NCBI GenBank assembly: GCA_036338025.1
Contig: JAYZDB010000165.1
Location: 1 to 17,314 of the forward strand
From: JAYZDB01 sp036338025
GTDB lineage: Bacteria; Planctomycetota; UBA1135; UBA2386
Reading direction: 5' to 3'
DNA: 17,314 bases
Below, in pieces: positions 8,733 to 15,997 of the stretch (the first letter of the stretch is position 1; the number at the start of each line of letters is the position of its first letter). A program made the position numbers and the translations under genes. The notes below the pieces were generated by a model. The model had not been told where the DNA came from, did not search any database, and saw only the letters and a program-made list of their open reading frames with translations.

Positions 8733-10142
8733 ATGAATACCCACCCAGTCTCGCTCGTAGCTGTTCTCATTGTTGCTTTCACGACTGGCAGGGCTTCCTG
8801 CCAGGATGCTCCAGGTCAATCCGCGGAGCGCTTGCCCAACTTGATTTTCATCATGGCTGACGATCTCGGTTGGGGGGATCTGGGTTGCTACGGCCAAGAA
8901 CGGATCAAGACCCCGCAGCTCGATGCGATGGCGGCCCAGGGCATGCGGATGACCCAGTTCTACGCTGGTTCGACGGTTTGTGCGCCTTCACGTTGTGTCC
9001 TGATGACCGGTCTGCACACCGGGCACTGCCTGGTGCGGGGTAACGGACGTCTGGCCCTACGACCCGGTGACGTGACAGTTGCAGAGTTGATGAAGGGACG
9101 CGGCTACACCACGTCCCTGATCGGCAAGTGGGGGCTCGGTGAGGAAGGGACTACGGGAGTTCCTACCAGGCAGGGCTTCGACAGTTTTTTTGGCTATCTG
9201 AATCAGCGGCACGCCCACAACTACTGGACGACCTTTCTGCTACGAGACGAGCAGCGCGTTGCTCTGCGCAATACGGCGATCAAGCCGTCCAAGGATGGTA
9301 GTGGGGTAGCGGAAAAGCGGCTCGACTACAGCCACGATCTGTTCGCTGCCGAAGCGCTGAAGTTCCTCGACCAGCACCGAACCGAGCCGTTCTTCTTGTA
9401 CCTGGCACTGACGATTCCACACGCCAACAACGAAGCGCGTAACAAGGGCATGGAAGTCCCCGATCACGGGCAGTACGCGGATCTGGATTGGCCGGAACCA
9501 CAAAAAGGCCAAGCCGCGATGATCAGTCGGATGGATCGTGATGTCGGGCGAATTCTTGACAGGTTGCGTAAGCTCGGCATAGCGAAGAACACGCTGGTTA
9601 TCTTCACCTCGGACAATGGACCCCATCGGGAGGGTGGCAATCGCCCGAACTTTGCGAACTCCAACGGCCCGCTGCGCGGGATCAAGCGTGACCTGTACGA
9701 AGGTGGCATCCGGGTGCCGACGATCGCATGGTGGCCGGGCAAGATTGTTGCCGGTTCGACCAGTAAGCACCTGGCCTATTTTGGGGACCTGTTTGCCACC
9801 GCTGCGGACCTCGCTGGCTCTGAGGCGCCAGAGCGACTCGATAGCATCAGTTTCCTTCCGACATTGACCGGCGAAGGTCAACAGGAGGAGCACGCGTCAC
9901 TCTACTGGGAGTTTTATGAGGGTGGATCGTCGCAGGCTGTCAGGACGAAGCGTTGGAAGGCAGTTCGCAAACCGATGTTTACCGGCAAGACGCAACTGTT
10001 CGAAATTGGGAAGGATATTGGCGAAAAGAGCAACGTAGCTGAGGAGCACCCGAAGGTCGTTGCCGAGATGGAGCGGATCATGACCGCGTCTCACACACCT
10101 TCGGACCGCTGGAAAGTGCGCAAACGGAAACGCCGCAAGTGA
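8733..10142 (+). CDS. Exported formylglycine-dependent sulfatase (arylsulfatase family)
   Basis: Hydrolyses sulfate esters, probably on sulfated polysaccharides or small aryl sulfates, after export. It has 469 residues from ATG 8733; an open frame extends to 8586, but only this start gives a clean signal peptide (about 1-23). Motifs in order: metal-binding MADDLGWGD (41-49, D43 and D44), CAPSR (83-87) with C83 the cysteine converted to formylglycine, GKWGLG (131-136, active-site K132), TIPH (227-230), TSDNG (292-296, D294 and N295) and GIKRDLYEGG (316-325, K318). All key residues are present. The C-terminus is very basic (KVRKRKRRK). The maturase (FGE or anaerobic type) must be encoded elsewhere. 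The next gene follows on the same strand with a gap of about 60 nt, suggesting co-expression with the propeller protein. The exact substrate is unknown. Confidence 0.95.
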   Translation: MNTHPVSLVAVLIVAFTTGRASCQDAPGQSAERLPNLIFIMADDLGWGDLGCYGQERIKTPQLDAMAAQGMRMTQFYAGSTVCAPSRCVLMTGLHTGHCLVRGNGRLALRPGDVTVAELMKGRGYTTSLIGKWGLGEEGTTGVPTRQGFDSFFGYLNQRHAHNYWTTFLLRDEQRVALRNTAIKPSKDGSGVAEKRLDYSHDLFAAEALKFLDQHRTEPFFLYLALTIPHANNEARNKGMEVPDHGQYADLDWPEPQKGQAAMISRMDRDVGRILDRLRKLGIAKNTLVIFTSDNGPHREGGNRPNFANSNGPLRGIKRDLYEGGIRVPTIAWWPGKIVAGSTSKHLAYFGDLFATAADLAGSEAPERLDSISFLPTLTGEGQQEEHASLYWEFYEGGSSQAVRTKRWKAVRKPMFTGKTQLFEIGKDIGEKSNVAEEHPKVVAEMERIMTASHTPSDRWKVRKRKRRK

Positions 10143-10201
10143 GATGCTCTATGCTGTCTGCTGCAAGACTCGCCGCGAAATTCACGTCCTTCACCTCCCA
10201 C

Positions 10202-11635
10202 ATGTCCATGCGGTTTTCGGCCCTCCTCGTTTTTCTAGCGTGCCTCACTTCGGTTGAGTTGGCTGGCCAGGATGTCAACGTCAAGATCGTGAAGCAGTTC
10301 GACACCCGTGGACGCCTGTCAGGAGTGTGGGGACTGGGGATGCCAGATGGTCGGGAGTTTGCCGTCGTGGGTGAGTACGGCGGTACCTGGATCGTCGAGA
10401 CCACCAATCCCAGCAGGCCCGTCGAGATCGCACATTTCTCAGGTCCGAACAGCCGTTGGCGGGAAATCACCGCGTACCAGAACATCGTCTACTCGGTCAG
10501 CGAGCATCATCGCGGTATCCGCATCATCGATATGTCGAATCCGAATCGACCAGTCGATCGGGGATACGTATTTACGAGCCGGATTCCGAGTGCGCACACG
10601 ATCAGTGTCGATCCCGATGCGGGACGCTTGTTTGTCAACGGTACGGCAAGTGGCCAACTAATTTTGGATGTGAGCAAGACCCCGCTGAGCCCGGTGATTC
10701 TCGGCTACTTCACCGGGGAGTATGTCCACGACTGCTACGTGCGTCGTGGTTTCGGCTACTACTGTGAGATCTACACGGGCAATCTGCGGGTTGTCGATGT
10801 CACGAATCCAGCGTCGGTAAAGACGGTTGCGGTGATCGGGACGCCTGGTGGATTCACACACAGTTGTGGCGTGACGGCCGACGATGCGTTGTTGGTGACG
10901 GTTGACGAAAACACCAGTCCGAACGGCTATGGGCTCCTGCAACTGTGGGATATTCGCAACAAGGCCAGGCCGGTGAAGAAGGGCTTCTACACGATCGGTA
11001 CCCCGGAGATTTGCCACAATCCGTACGTGCTCGGTCGGGTCGGCTACATGGCCTACAACTCAGCTGGGTTCCACATGTGCGACCTGACGGACGTCACCAA
11101 GCCCTCCAAGCTGGCGAGTTTCGATTCCAACAAGAACATCTCTGGCTACACGGGGATGTGGGGCTGCTACCCGTTCCAGGATTCAGGCATCGTCTACGGG
11201 AGCGACCGTGACAATGGCCTGCAGATCATGCAGATCCTGTGTGCCCACATGAACCGATACGGTTCGGGTACGGCGCCCGCCACCCACGCTATTCCGAGGA
11301 TCGAGTTCGATGGTGCTGCTCCACGCGTCGGGGCGTCCGGATTGGAACTCCACGTCTCGGGCCTGCAGCCAAATGCCAGCTTCGTCCTCGCGATCTCCGC
11401 GGCCTCGGTAGCGCCGAAGAGGATCTTGGGGGTAGACGTCCACATCGATCTGGCGGGCGCCTTGTTGGTAAATGGTCGCGTCGGCGCGACCGGCCGAGCG
11501 ATCTTGCCAGCCGCGGTTCCCAATGATCCCCGTCTCGGTGGCGCGCGGGTCTACATGCAGATGTTCGCGTCAGACAGCGCGGCACCCTTTGGTCTGTCGG
11601 CATCCCGTGGAATGTGGGCAGGCATCTGTCGGTAG
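10202..11635 (+). CDS. Exported LVIVD-repeat (choice-of-anchor B-like) beta-propeller protein
   Basis: Secreted protein of about 477 residues with no catalytic motif I recognise. A signal peptide MRFSALLVFLACLTSVELAGQ leads into repeated blades with the pattern [I/V]VD-x-[T/S]NP-x-x-P-V, at about 64-76, 108-121, 155-169, 197-211, 248-262 and 294-308. Six such units suggest a propeller of the LVIVD/choice-of-anchor B group. Cysteines C178, C188, C222, C271, C293 and C322 could form disulfides outside the cell. A proline-spaced C-terminal beta-rich domain (about 370-477) ends in YMQMFASD...GLSASRGMW. Upstream in-frame starts exist at 10139 (GTG, overlapping the sulfatase stop), 10151 and the near-equivalent 10208; 10202 was chosen for the signal peptide. 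It probably shares a transcript with the sulfatase. Its role is unknown; binding or surface display is a guess. Confidence 0.83.
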   Translation: MSMRFSALLVFLACLTSVELAGQDVNVKIVKQFDTRGRLSGVWGLGMPDGREFAVVGEYGGTWIVETTNPSRPVEIAHFSGPNSRWREITAYQNIVYSVSEHHRGIRIIDMSNPNRPVDRGYVFTSRIPSAHTISVDPDAGRLFVNGTASGQLILDVSKTPLSPVILGYFTGEYVHDCYVRRGFGYYCEIYTGNLRVVDVTNPASVKTVAVIGTPGGFTHSCGVTADDALLVTVDENTSPNGYGLLQLWDIRNKARPVKKGFYTIGTPEICHNPYVLGRVGYMAYNSAGFHMCDLTDVTKPSKLASFDSNKNISGYTGMWGCYPFQDSGIVYGSDRDNGLQIMQILCAHMNRYGSGTAPATHAIPRIEFDGAAPRVGASGLELHVSGLQPNASFVLAISAASVAPKRILGVDVHIDLAGALLVNGRVGATGRAILPAAVPNDPRLGGARVYMQMFASDSAAPFGLSASRGMWAGICR

Positions 11636-11661
11636 CGTGACAGCCGCGGCGACCGTCTTGG

Positions 11662-12882
11662 CTACGGTAGGAACTTGTTGACGTTCTTCAGTTTGTGGGG
11701 CAGGTATTCCTCGATCACGAAGTTGAGGCCCCATTTTGCCAGGGCCTGTTGTTCGGCACGCACGCCCATCTTCAACATCTGGTTGATTGCCTTCTGCCAC
11801 TGCTTGTGTGCCTGGAAGAACGGGTCGTTCTTGAGAGCATCCTTGGCGCGCTTGATGTCGACGGCCTGCAGTGGGTGGGTGGCATCCTGCAATTTGAAGT
11901 CGATGATGTCTTGCGGCATCACGCCGAGGAACTGGGCCTTTGGAACGCAAAAGAACTGGTTGAGGTGGGCGGCATTGCCCGATCCGACTTTCAGGGTGCG
12001 GTAGATGTTGGAGATTCCGTACGGGTCGCAATCCACGAACGCGTAGACCGGGATCTTCCTCTGATCGGAGAGTTTGCGGATGAACCGACGAGTCGCCCGG
12101 GTCGGGACGCCGCTGGTTTCGATCAGGATACAGTTGCGATGACGCCAGAATTTGTGGTTGTTCAGCCGCTGGAACATACCGCCGGTCTCGATAGCGATGA
12201 TGAACTTGGCCTTGGTCTCGAACTTGAGTTGTTCGACAGAGTGTGGAATCGAATAGGCACCACTGCCAAAGCCCGTGCAGTCGATCCTGATTTCGCGTCC
12301 AGTCTCTGAGTCCTTGTCGATGACGATGAGTTCGCCTGCCACCGCCCCGCCGTGTTCTTCAGGGTAGAATCGCAGTTGTTCGCGATTCACACCCTCGAGT
12401 GAGAACAGTGCCTCGATGTCGTCCATGCACGAGTCTGATTCGGTTTGCTCCCGGAATTTGGCGTCGCCCCAGTTCTTGCTGACGTAGTAGGCCTCTCGCT
12501 TGGTCGCGAAATCGTCCTCATGCACCATGTCCTTGGAGAACGACATCAGCTTCAAGGTCTGCGCGAAGTTCTTGACGGTGTTCACAGTCAAAGTGCGTTC
12601 TTTGCGGTTTCGCCCGAGTTGGAAATGACCTACGCGGCGGTCGTAGCGGACGTTGCTCAAGGACCGTACCGGGAACTTCAACTCCGGCTTGCTGAGCTTG
12701 ATGATCTTCGTGTAGACGTGTTTGGCGCAGTTGTCGATCTGGGTGATCGTGACGTTGTCCATCTTCGTCAGCGGGTTCTTCTTGGTGCGCCCGCCGATGG
12801 CCTTGGTCGGGGCCTTCTTGGTAGGCGAGGACTTCCGCTTGGCGGCCTTTTTCTTGGTTGCTTTTTTCTTCTTGGCGGCCAT
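11662..12882 (-). CDS. top6A: DNA topoisomerase VI subunit A (Spo11-like cleavage subunit)
   Basis: Catalytic DNA-breaking subunit of a type IIB topoisomerase; with subunit B it passes one duplex through a double-strand break. It has 406 residues from ATG 12882. A lysine-rich tail (1-40) precedes the winged-helix 5Y-CAP domain, where KREAYYVSK (128-136) holds the catalytic tyrosine, by alignment Y133. The Toprim domain has E232 in IAIETGGMF, and D284 and D286 in FVDCDPYG. The 52-residue spacing between E and the first D equals that of the Methanocaldococcus jannaschii enzyme (E197, D249). The C-terminal half continues to VNKFLP. The start codon shares one base with the top6B stop (TAATG), so translation is coupled. 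The frame is open another 93 codons upstream but only as a shadow of top6B. The gene converges on the LVIVD protein gene with a 26-nt gap. Confidence 0.96.
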   Translation of the reverse strand: MAAKKKKATKKKAAKRKSSPTKKAPTKAIGGRTKKNPLTKMDNVTITQIDNCAKHVYTKIIKLSKPELKFPVRSLSNVRYDRRVGHFQLGRNRKERTLTVNTVKNFAQTLKLMSFSKDMVHEDDFATKREAYYVSKNWGDAKFREQTESDSCMDDIEALFSLEGVNREQLRFYPEEHGGAVAGELIVIDKDSETGREIRIDCTGFGSGAYSIPHSVEQLKFETKAKFIIAIETGGMFQRLNNHKFWRHRNCILIETSGVPTRATRRFIRKLSDQRKIPVYAFVDCDPYGISNIYRTLKVGSGNAAHLNQFFCVPKAQFLGVMPQDIIDFKLQDATHPLQAVDIKRAKDALKNDPFFQAHKQWQKAINQMLKMGVRAEQQALAKWGLNFVIEEYLPHKLKNVNKFLP

Positions 12883-14612
12883 TACAGCTTCCTGCTCTTC
12901 TCGAGGACCGTGGTGAGTTTCTTGACGGTGATGTTCACCTGCTTGTCGGTCAGACTGAGGATGTCGCGCAGGGCTTCCCCGATGTGCGGGATGTACATCG
13001 TGATGTATTCGCGCTTCTTGTGCTCGCCGGCGAGTTTCTTGCGCTTGCGGATGTAGATGCCGAGTTTGCGGCCACAGTCCTGAAGGCCGAGCTTGAGTTC
13101 CTTGATGATCTCGGGGTAGCTGGCGATGGCTTCTTTTGACTCGGAGGTGAATGGGACCCAAACCGAAGCGATATGTACCAGCACGACCATCGGCCCGACC
13201 GGCAGGCTACCGCGTGGTTGGCTCAGCCCGTAGTTCTTCCATGCCGTTTGCGTGATGGCCTTGGTGATCGCACAAGCCGAGCCTTGGTAGAGCAACGGCA
13301 CACGGTTGGCGTAGCGGATGATGCGTGCGGGCTCATCGGCGAAACCCATCAACTCCTCAGCGACGTTGCGCTTGCGCTTTTTCTTGTCCTCTGATTCCAC
13401 GATCTTGCCGCTGTCGAGCAGTACCATCGAGTCGCCTGGACGCCCGTAGGCGATCCCGACTTCGACCAAGAAGGGGTGGCCGCGATATACGACGGGAGAG
13501 CGCGTGGAGGCGACATAGAAATCAGCTTCGACCTCCTTCTTGAGGCCCGAGAGGATGAGCCCTTCGCCGATCGGCGCGATGCAGGAACTCGAGGGGGCCT
13601 TGATCTTGGTGGCGTCGATCGCCTTCTTCAGCCGTGACGCCTCCTCCTTCGCGATGCGCTTGGGATGACCTTTGTCGCTGATCTTGGCGAGTTTGCAGAT
13701 GTCCGCAGCGACTTTCGGCCCGACCCGTGAGAAGTCCCGTTGCAAGGCGAGCTTGATCCACTTCTCTGATGAGTCCTGCAGCATCTTGATGAGGATGCCC
13801 AATTCGACGCCATGCGGGTGTGGCTTGATCTCATCTGTCTCGCGCGGGAGTTGCTTGGTGGCAGCGATGTAGTCGATGACGTTCTGGTCCGGGTCGATGA
13901 ACTTGATTGTCACGTGGGGGTTTGCGACAGCCACCAATTTGAGGAACTCCTCGATACTGCGTTGGCCGCGTCGGAATTCACCTTCCATGTCGATCTCCAC
14001 CCGCGTGCCGTGCTTCTTGCCGTCCCAGTCACACGCCGAGTCGGTGCAGATCGGTTTGTTCTTGTTGGTATCGAGGTGGATCGAGAATTTGTGTGGAATT
14101 GACCGTCGGCTGGTTCGTGACTTGACGCGCACCGCGTTGCCGGTAGTCAACTGGCCATACATGCCGGCTGCTGAGATCCCGATTCCCTGCTGCCCGCGAC
14201 TTTGCCGTAGACGGTGAAATTTCGAGCCGTAGAGCAGTTTGCCGAATATCAGTGGTACCTGGGCCTTGACGATTCCTGGACCGTTGTCTTCGACGATCAC
14301 CGTAAAAGTATCATCGGCTCCTTTGAGCTGGTTGATCTGAACCAGGATTTCGGGAACGACTCGTGCCTCTTCGCATGCGTCCAGACTGTTGTCGACCGCT
14401 TCCTTGATTGCGGTAAGGAGGGCCTTGCGTGGACTGTCGAAGCCAAGGAGGTGCCGGTTCTTGGTGAAGAATTCGGAGACCGAGATCTCCCGTTGCTTCT
14501 TGGCCATCTGTTCCGCGGTATTGCCACGTCCGGCTCGGGTCTTCTTTGCTGCCATGGGTTTCTTGGCTCGTTGATTCGGTTCGTCGGAGAACAGTCCCAG
14601 TTGTTGGCTCAT
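12882..14612 (-). CDS. top6B: DNA topoisomerase VI subunit B (GHKL ATPase subunit)
   Basis: ATPase gate subunit of topoisomerase VI, 576 residues from ATG 14612. The GHKL fold has N1 box KEAVDNSLDA (70-79; E71 and N75), N2 box EDNGPGI (108-114), N3 glycine-rich GQQGIGISAAG (140-150) and HGTRVEIDMEG (201-211). A helix-two-turn-helix segment lies near FSRVGPKVAADICKLAK (294-310). The transducer domain contains VPFTSESKEAI (486-496), whose K493 matches the ATP-sensing switch lysine. The conserved core starts at REISVSEFF (41), so about 40 residues precede it; they include QLGLF (4-8), a bacterial sliding-clamp-type motif, and a basic KKPMAAKKTRAGRG stretch. The start overlaps the mqnA-like stop as ATGA, and the stop overlaps the top6A start. 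The B-then-A order is the usual archaeal one. All ATPase motifs are intact, so it should be active. Confidence 0.96.
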   Translation of the reverse strand: MSQQLGLFSDEPNQRAKKPMAAKKTRAGRGNTAEQMAKKQREISVSEFFTKNRHLLGFDSPRKALLTAIKEAVDNSLDACEEARVVPEILVQINQLKGADDTFTVIVEDNGPGIVKAQVPLIFGKLLYGSKFHRLRQSRGQQGIGISAAGMYGQLTTGNAVRVKSRTSRRSIPHKFSIHLDTNKNKPICTDSACDWDGKKHGTRVEIDMEGEFRRGQRSIEEFLKLVAVANPHVTIKFIDPDQNVIDYIAATKQLPRETDEIKPHPHGVELGILIKMLQDSSEKWIKLALQRDFSRVGPKVAADICKLAKISDKGHPKRIAKEEASRLKKAIDATKIKAPSSSCIAPIGEGLILSGLKKEVEADFYVASTRSPVVYRGHPFLVEVGIAYGRPGDSMVLLDSGKIVESEDKKKRKRNVAEELMGFADEPARIIRYANRVPLLYQGSACAITKAITQTAWKNYGLSQPRGSLPVGPMVVLVHIASVWVPFTSESKEAIASYPEIIKELKLGLQDCGRKLGIYIRKRKKLAGEHKKREYITMYIPHIGEALRDILSLTDKQVNITVKKLTTVLEKSRKL

Positions 14613-15355
14613 GGGTTGAGATCGAGTAGTCGGGGTTCGATGGATCCATCTGCCAGATCCAGGGCGGCGGCCGCGTCGCGAAACCGGCGGAGTCCGGCGA
14701 GTTCTGCGGCACCAAAGTCGTAGTAGATGGCACCGTCGGTGCCGTCGTCGATATTTGCTTCCAGGGCAGCACGACGTGCTTCGTGAAGTTTGGCGAGGAT
14801 GTCGGCTGACTCGACTTCTGGGCGAATCAGCCATAGTGCCCAGACGAACGGCAGCCCGATCCAATCGAACCAACACGCACCGAGGTCCAGGATGTCTGGT
14901 CTGCCCGAGTTTGCGTGCAGTCCGCAATCGCCGATCAGCATGACCAGGTCGTGGGGAAGCGAGTCGGGGTCCACCGTCGGACTGATGGTGTCGAACTCGA
15001 CGTCTTCTGCGACTTCCCCGAGGCGACCGGCCGCCAGCAGAATTCGCAACAGCACGACGGTGGTGGCGCTCCCACTGTCGAGACCGACCGAACGGATGGG
15101 ACCGGTCTTTTTGAACGCTCGTACGCTGCGGGCCGGTCCACGAGAGGCGATGCTCAACCCAGCTACGGTGCCGTAATCCGGCCGACGGAACGCCTCGATC
15201 GAGGAAACAAGAGCCGCATCAAGGGTGCCGTCTCGTAGGTCACGGACCAGTTCGGTCGGTGGAATACGGACGAAGTCAATCGATGGGTCTGATTCCAGAC
15301 CTTCGAGCAATGGCGCGCCGACGCCGTAGGGTACACCACCAATTCGAATCTTCAC
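14609..15355 (-). CDS. mqnA: MqnA/MqnD family menaquinone biosynthesis protein (probable chorismate dehydratase)
   Basis: Likely first enzyme of the futalosine menaquinone pathway, dehydrating chorismate to 3-[(1-carboxyvinyl)oxy]benzoate in the cytoplasm. It has 248 residues from GTG 15355, slightly shorter than most MqnA proteins (about 270-290). The periplasmic-binding-protein-like fold is recognisable from KIRIGGVPY (2-10), SIASRGPARSV (68-78), LDSGSATTVVLLRILL (92-107), LIGDCGL (140-146) and LDLGACWFDWIGLPFVWALW (157-176). One oddity is that the usual YLNxxPL near the N-terminus reads YGVGAPL, losing a conserved asparagine, so the reaction should be treated with caution. The stop overlaps top6B by 4 nt (ATGA), making it the first gene of the topoisomerase VI transcript. 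It is divergent from the TlpA-like gene. Other mqn genes are not in the window. Confidence 0.75.
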   Translation of the reverse strand: MKIRIGGVPYGVGAPLLEGLESDPSIDFVRIPPTELVRDLRDGTLDAALVSSIEAFRRPDYGTVAGLSIASRGPARSVRAFKKTGPIRSVGLDSGSATTVVLLRILLAAGRLGEVAEDVEFDTISPTVDPDSLPHDLVMLIGDCGLHANSGRPDILDLGACWFDWIGLPFVWALWLIRPEVESADILAKLHEARRAALEANIDDGTDGAIYYDFGAAELAGLRRFRDAAAALDLADGSIEPRLLDLNP

Positions 15356-15381
15356 TGAGACCGCCGCTTTGACCTGACCAA

Positions 15382-15397
15382 GGTGCTACAGTACACC
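15382..15397. promoter_or_regulatory. Interrupted dyad in the mqnA/tlpA-like divergent gap, possible operator
   Basis: The 16-mer GGTGCTACAGTACACC pairs GGTG with CACC and TAC with GTA, with one bulged base. It lies in the 51-nt gap between the GTG of the mqnA-like gene and the ATG of the TlpA-like gene, where promoters for both must sit. A single short dyad can occur by chance, so this is weak. Confidence 0.2.
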
Positions 15398-15406
15398 AGA
15401 CGGGCA

Positions 15407-15970
15407 ATGCAAGAAGAAGCACTTTCGGGAGCTCGCCGTCGCCGGGTCCGTTCTTGGCTGTTCGTTCTTCCGGTGGTCCTGGTGGTGCTCTACTACGGAG
15501 TCACCTCGGGAATCCGGTCCTATGTGAGCCACCAGATCGAGTCCGTCGAGGGGCGGACGGTGCCGGCTTTTTCGCTGCAGGATCAGGATGGCCGGCGTTG
15601 GACCGAGGCTGACTTACGGGGCAAGGTCACGATGCTCAACTTCTTCCGCTCGCGCTGTGTCGGTTGCCTGAAGGAGTGTGAGGCCATCCGTACCATCGCC
15701 GCAGAGGGTGAGTCGACCGGGGTTCAGGTGCTCAGTATCATGCTCGACGCGGTCGAGGGGTATCCCGCTGAGGTAACAGCCCGGACTCTGGCTACCTTTG
15801 CCTATCGCCACCCTGTGCTTATAGCGAATGCCGATTTCGTCCAGGCGTTTCACGGCGTGGGCTGGGCCCATGTCACCCCGATTACCTATGTTGTCGATGC
15901 CAAGGGGGTTGTGACCACATCACTGCGTGGGCACCAGGCGGTTGAAACACTGCGGGCCGCAAGCAAATGA
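15407..15970 (+). CDS. Membrane-anchored TlpA/redoxin-like thioredoxin-fold protein
   Basis: Thiol-disulfide oxidoreductase of 187 residues, facing the periplasm. A basic N-terminus (ARRRRVRSW) is followed by an uncleaved transmembrane helix of about 17-32. The thioredoxin fold starts near VPAFSLQDQDG (52-62) and has NFFRSRCVGCLKEC (78-91) with redox pair C84-C87 (CVGC). The cis-proline is P158 in HVTPITYVVD, and GHQAVETL forms the last helix. A third cysteine, C91, directly follows the active site. This is the architecture of TlpA/ResA proteins used in cytochrome maturation or SCO-like peroxiredoxin roles; partners are not visible here. GTG 15383 is an alternative start adding 8 residues, and neither has a clear ribosome site. 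A respiratory link with the divergent menaquinone gene is plausible. Confidence 0.87.
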   Translation: MQEEALSGARRRRVRSWLFVLPVVLVVLYYGVTSGIRSYVSHQIESVEGRTVPAFSLQDQDGRRWTEADLRGKVTMLNFFRSRCVGCLKECEAIRTIAAEGESTGVQVLSIMLDAVEGYPAEVTARTLATFAYRHPVLIANADFVQAFHGVGWAHVTPITYVVDAKGVVTTSLRGHQAVETLRAASK

Positions 15971-15997
15971 CGCTCAAAAGGTGGTACATTAGTAGGG

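Noticed and set aside
11652..11668. Hairpin ACCGT/ACGGT between the LVIVD gene and top6A
   Set aside because: A 5-bp stem with no T-run that runs into the top6A stop codon; not convincing as a terminator.
11695..13056. Two plus-strand open frames of about 200 codons (11695-12309 and 12445-13056)
   Set aside because: They lie antisense to top6A with no start signal or domain; hydrophobic runs come from the complement of lysine codons.
12883..13161. N-terminal extension of the Top6A frame by 93 codons
   Set aside because: It is the shadow of the Top6B C-terminus; the coupled ATG at 12882 gives a proper subunit A.
11662..14612. The contig being archaeal because of topoisomerase VI
   Set aside because: Lipobox and Sec signals, the sulfatase, the WbpA-like enzyme, TlpA-like and LVIVD proteins around it fit a bacterium, and the mqnA/top6B overlap makes an assembly join at that point unlikely.
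15369..15397. TTGACC - 17 nt - TACACC as a sigma-70 promoter for the TlpA-like gene
   Set aside because: The -10 matches only half the consensus, and the start point would fall almost on the ATG; not enough support.
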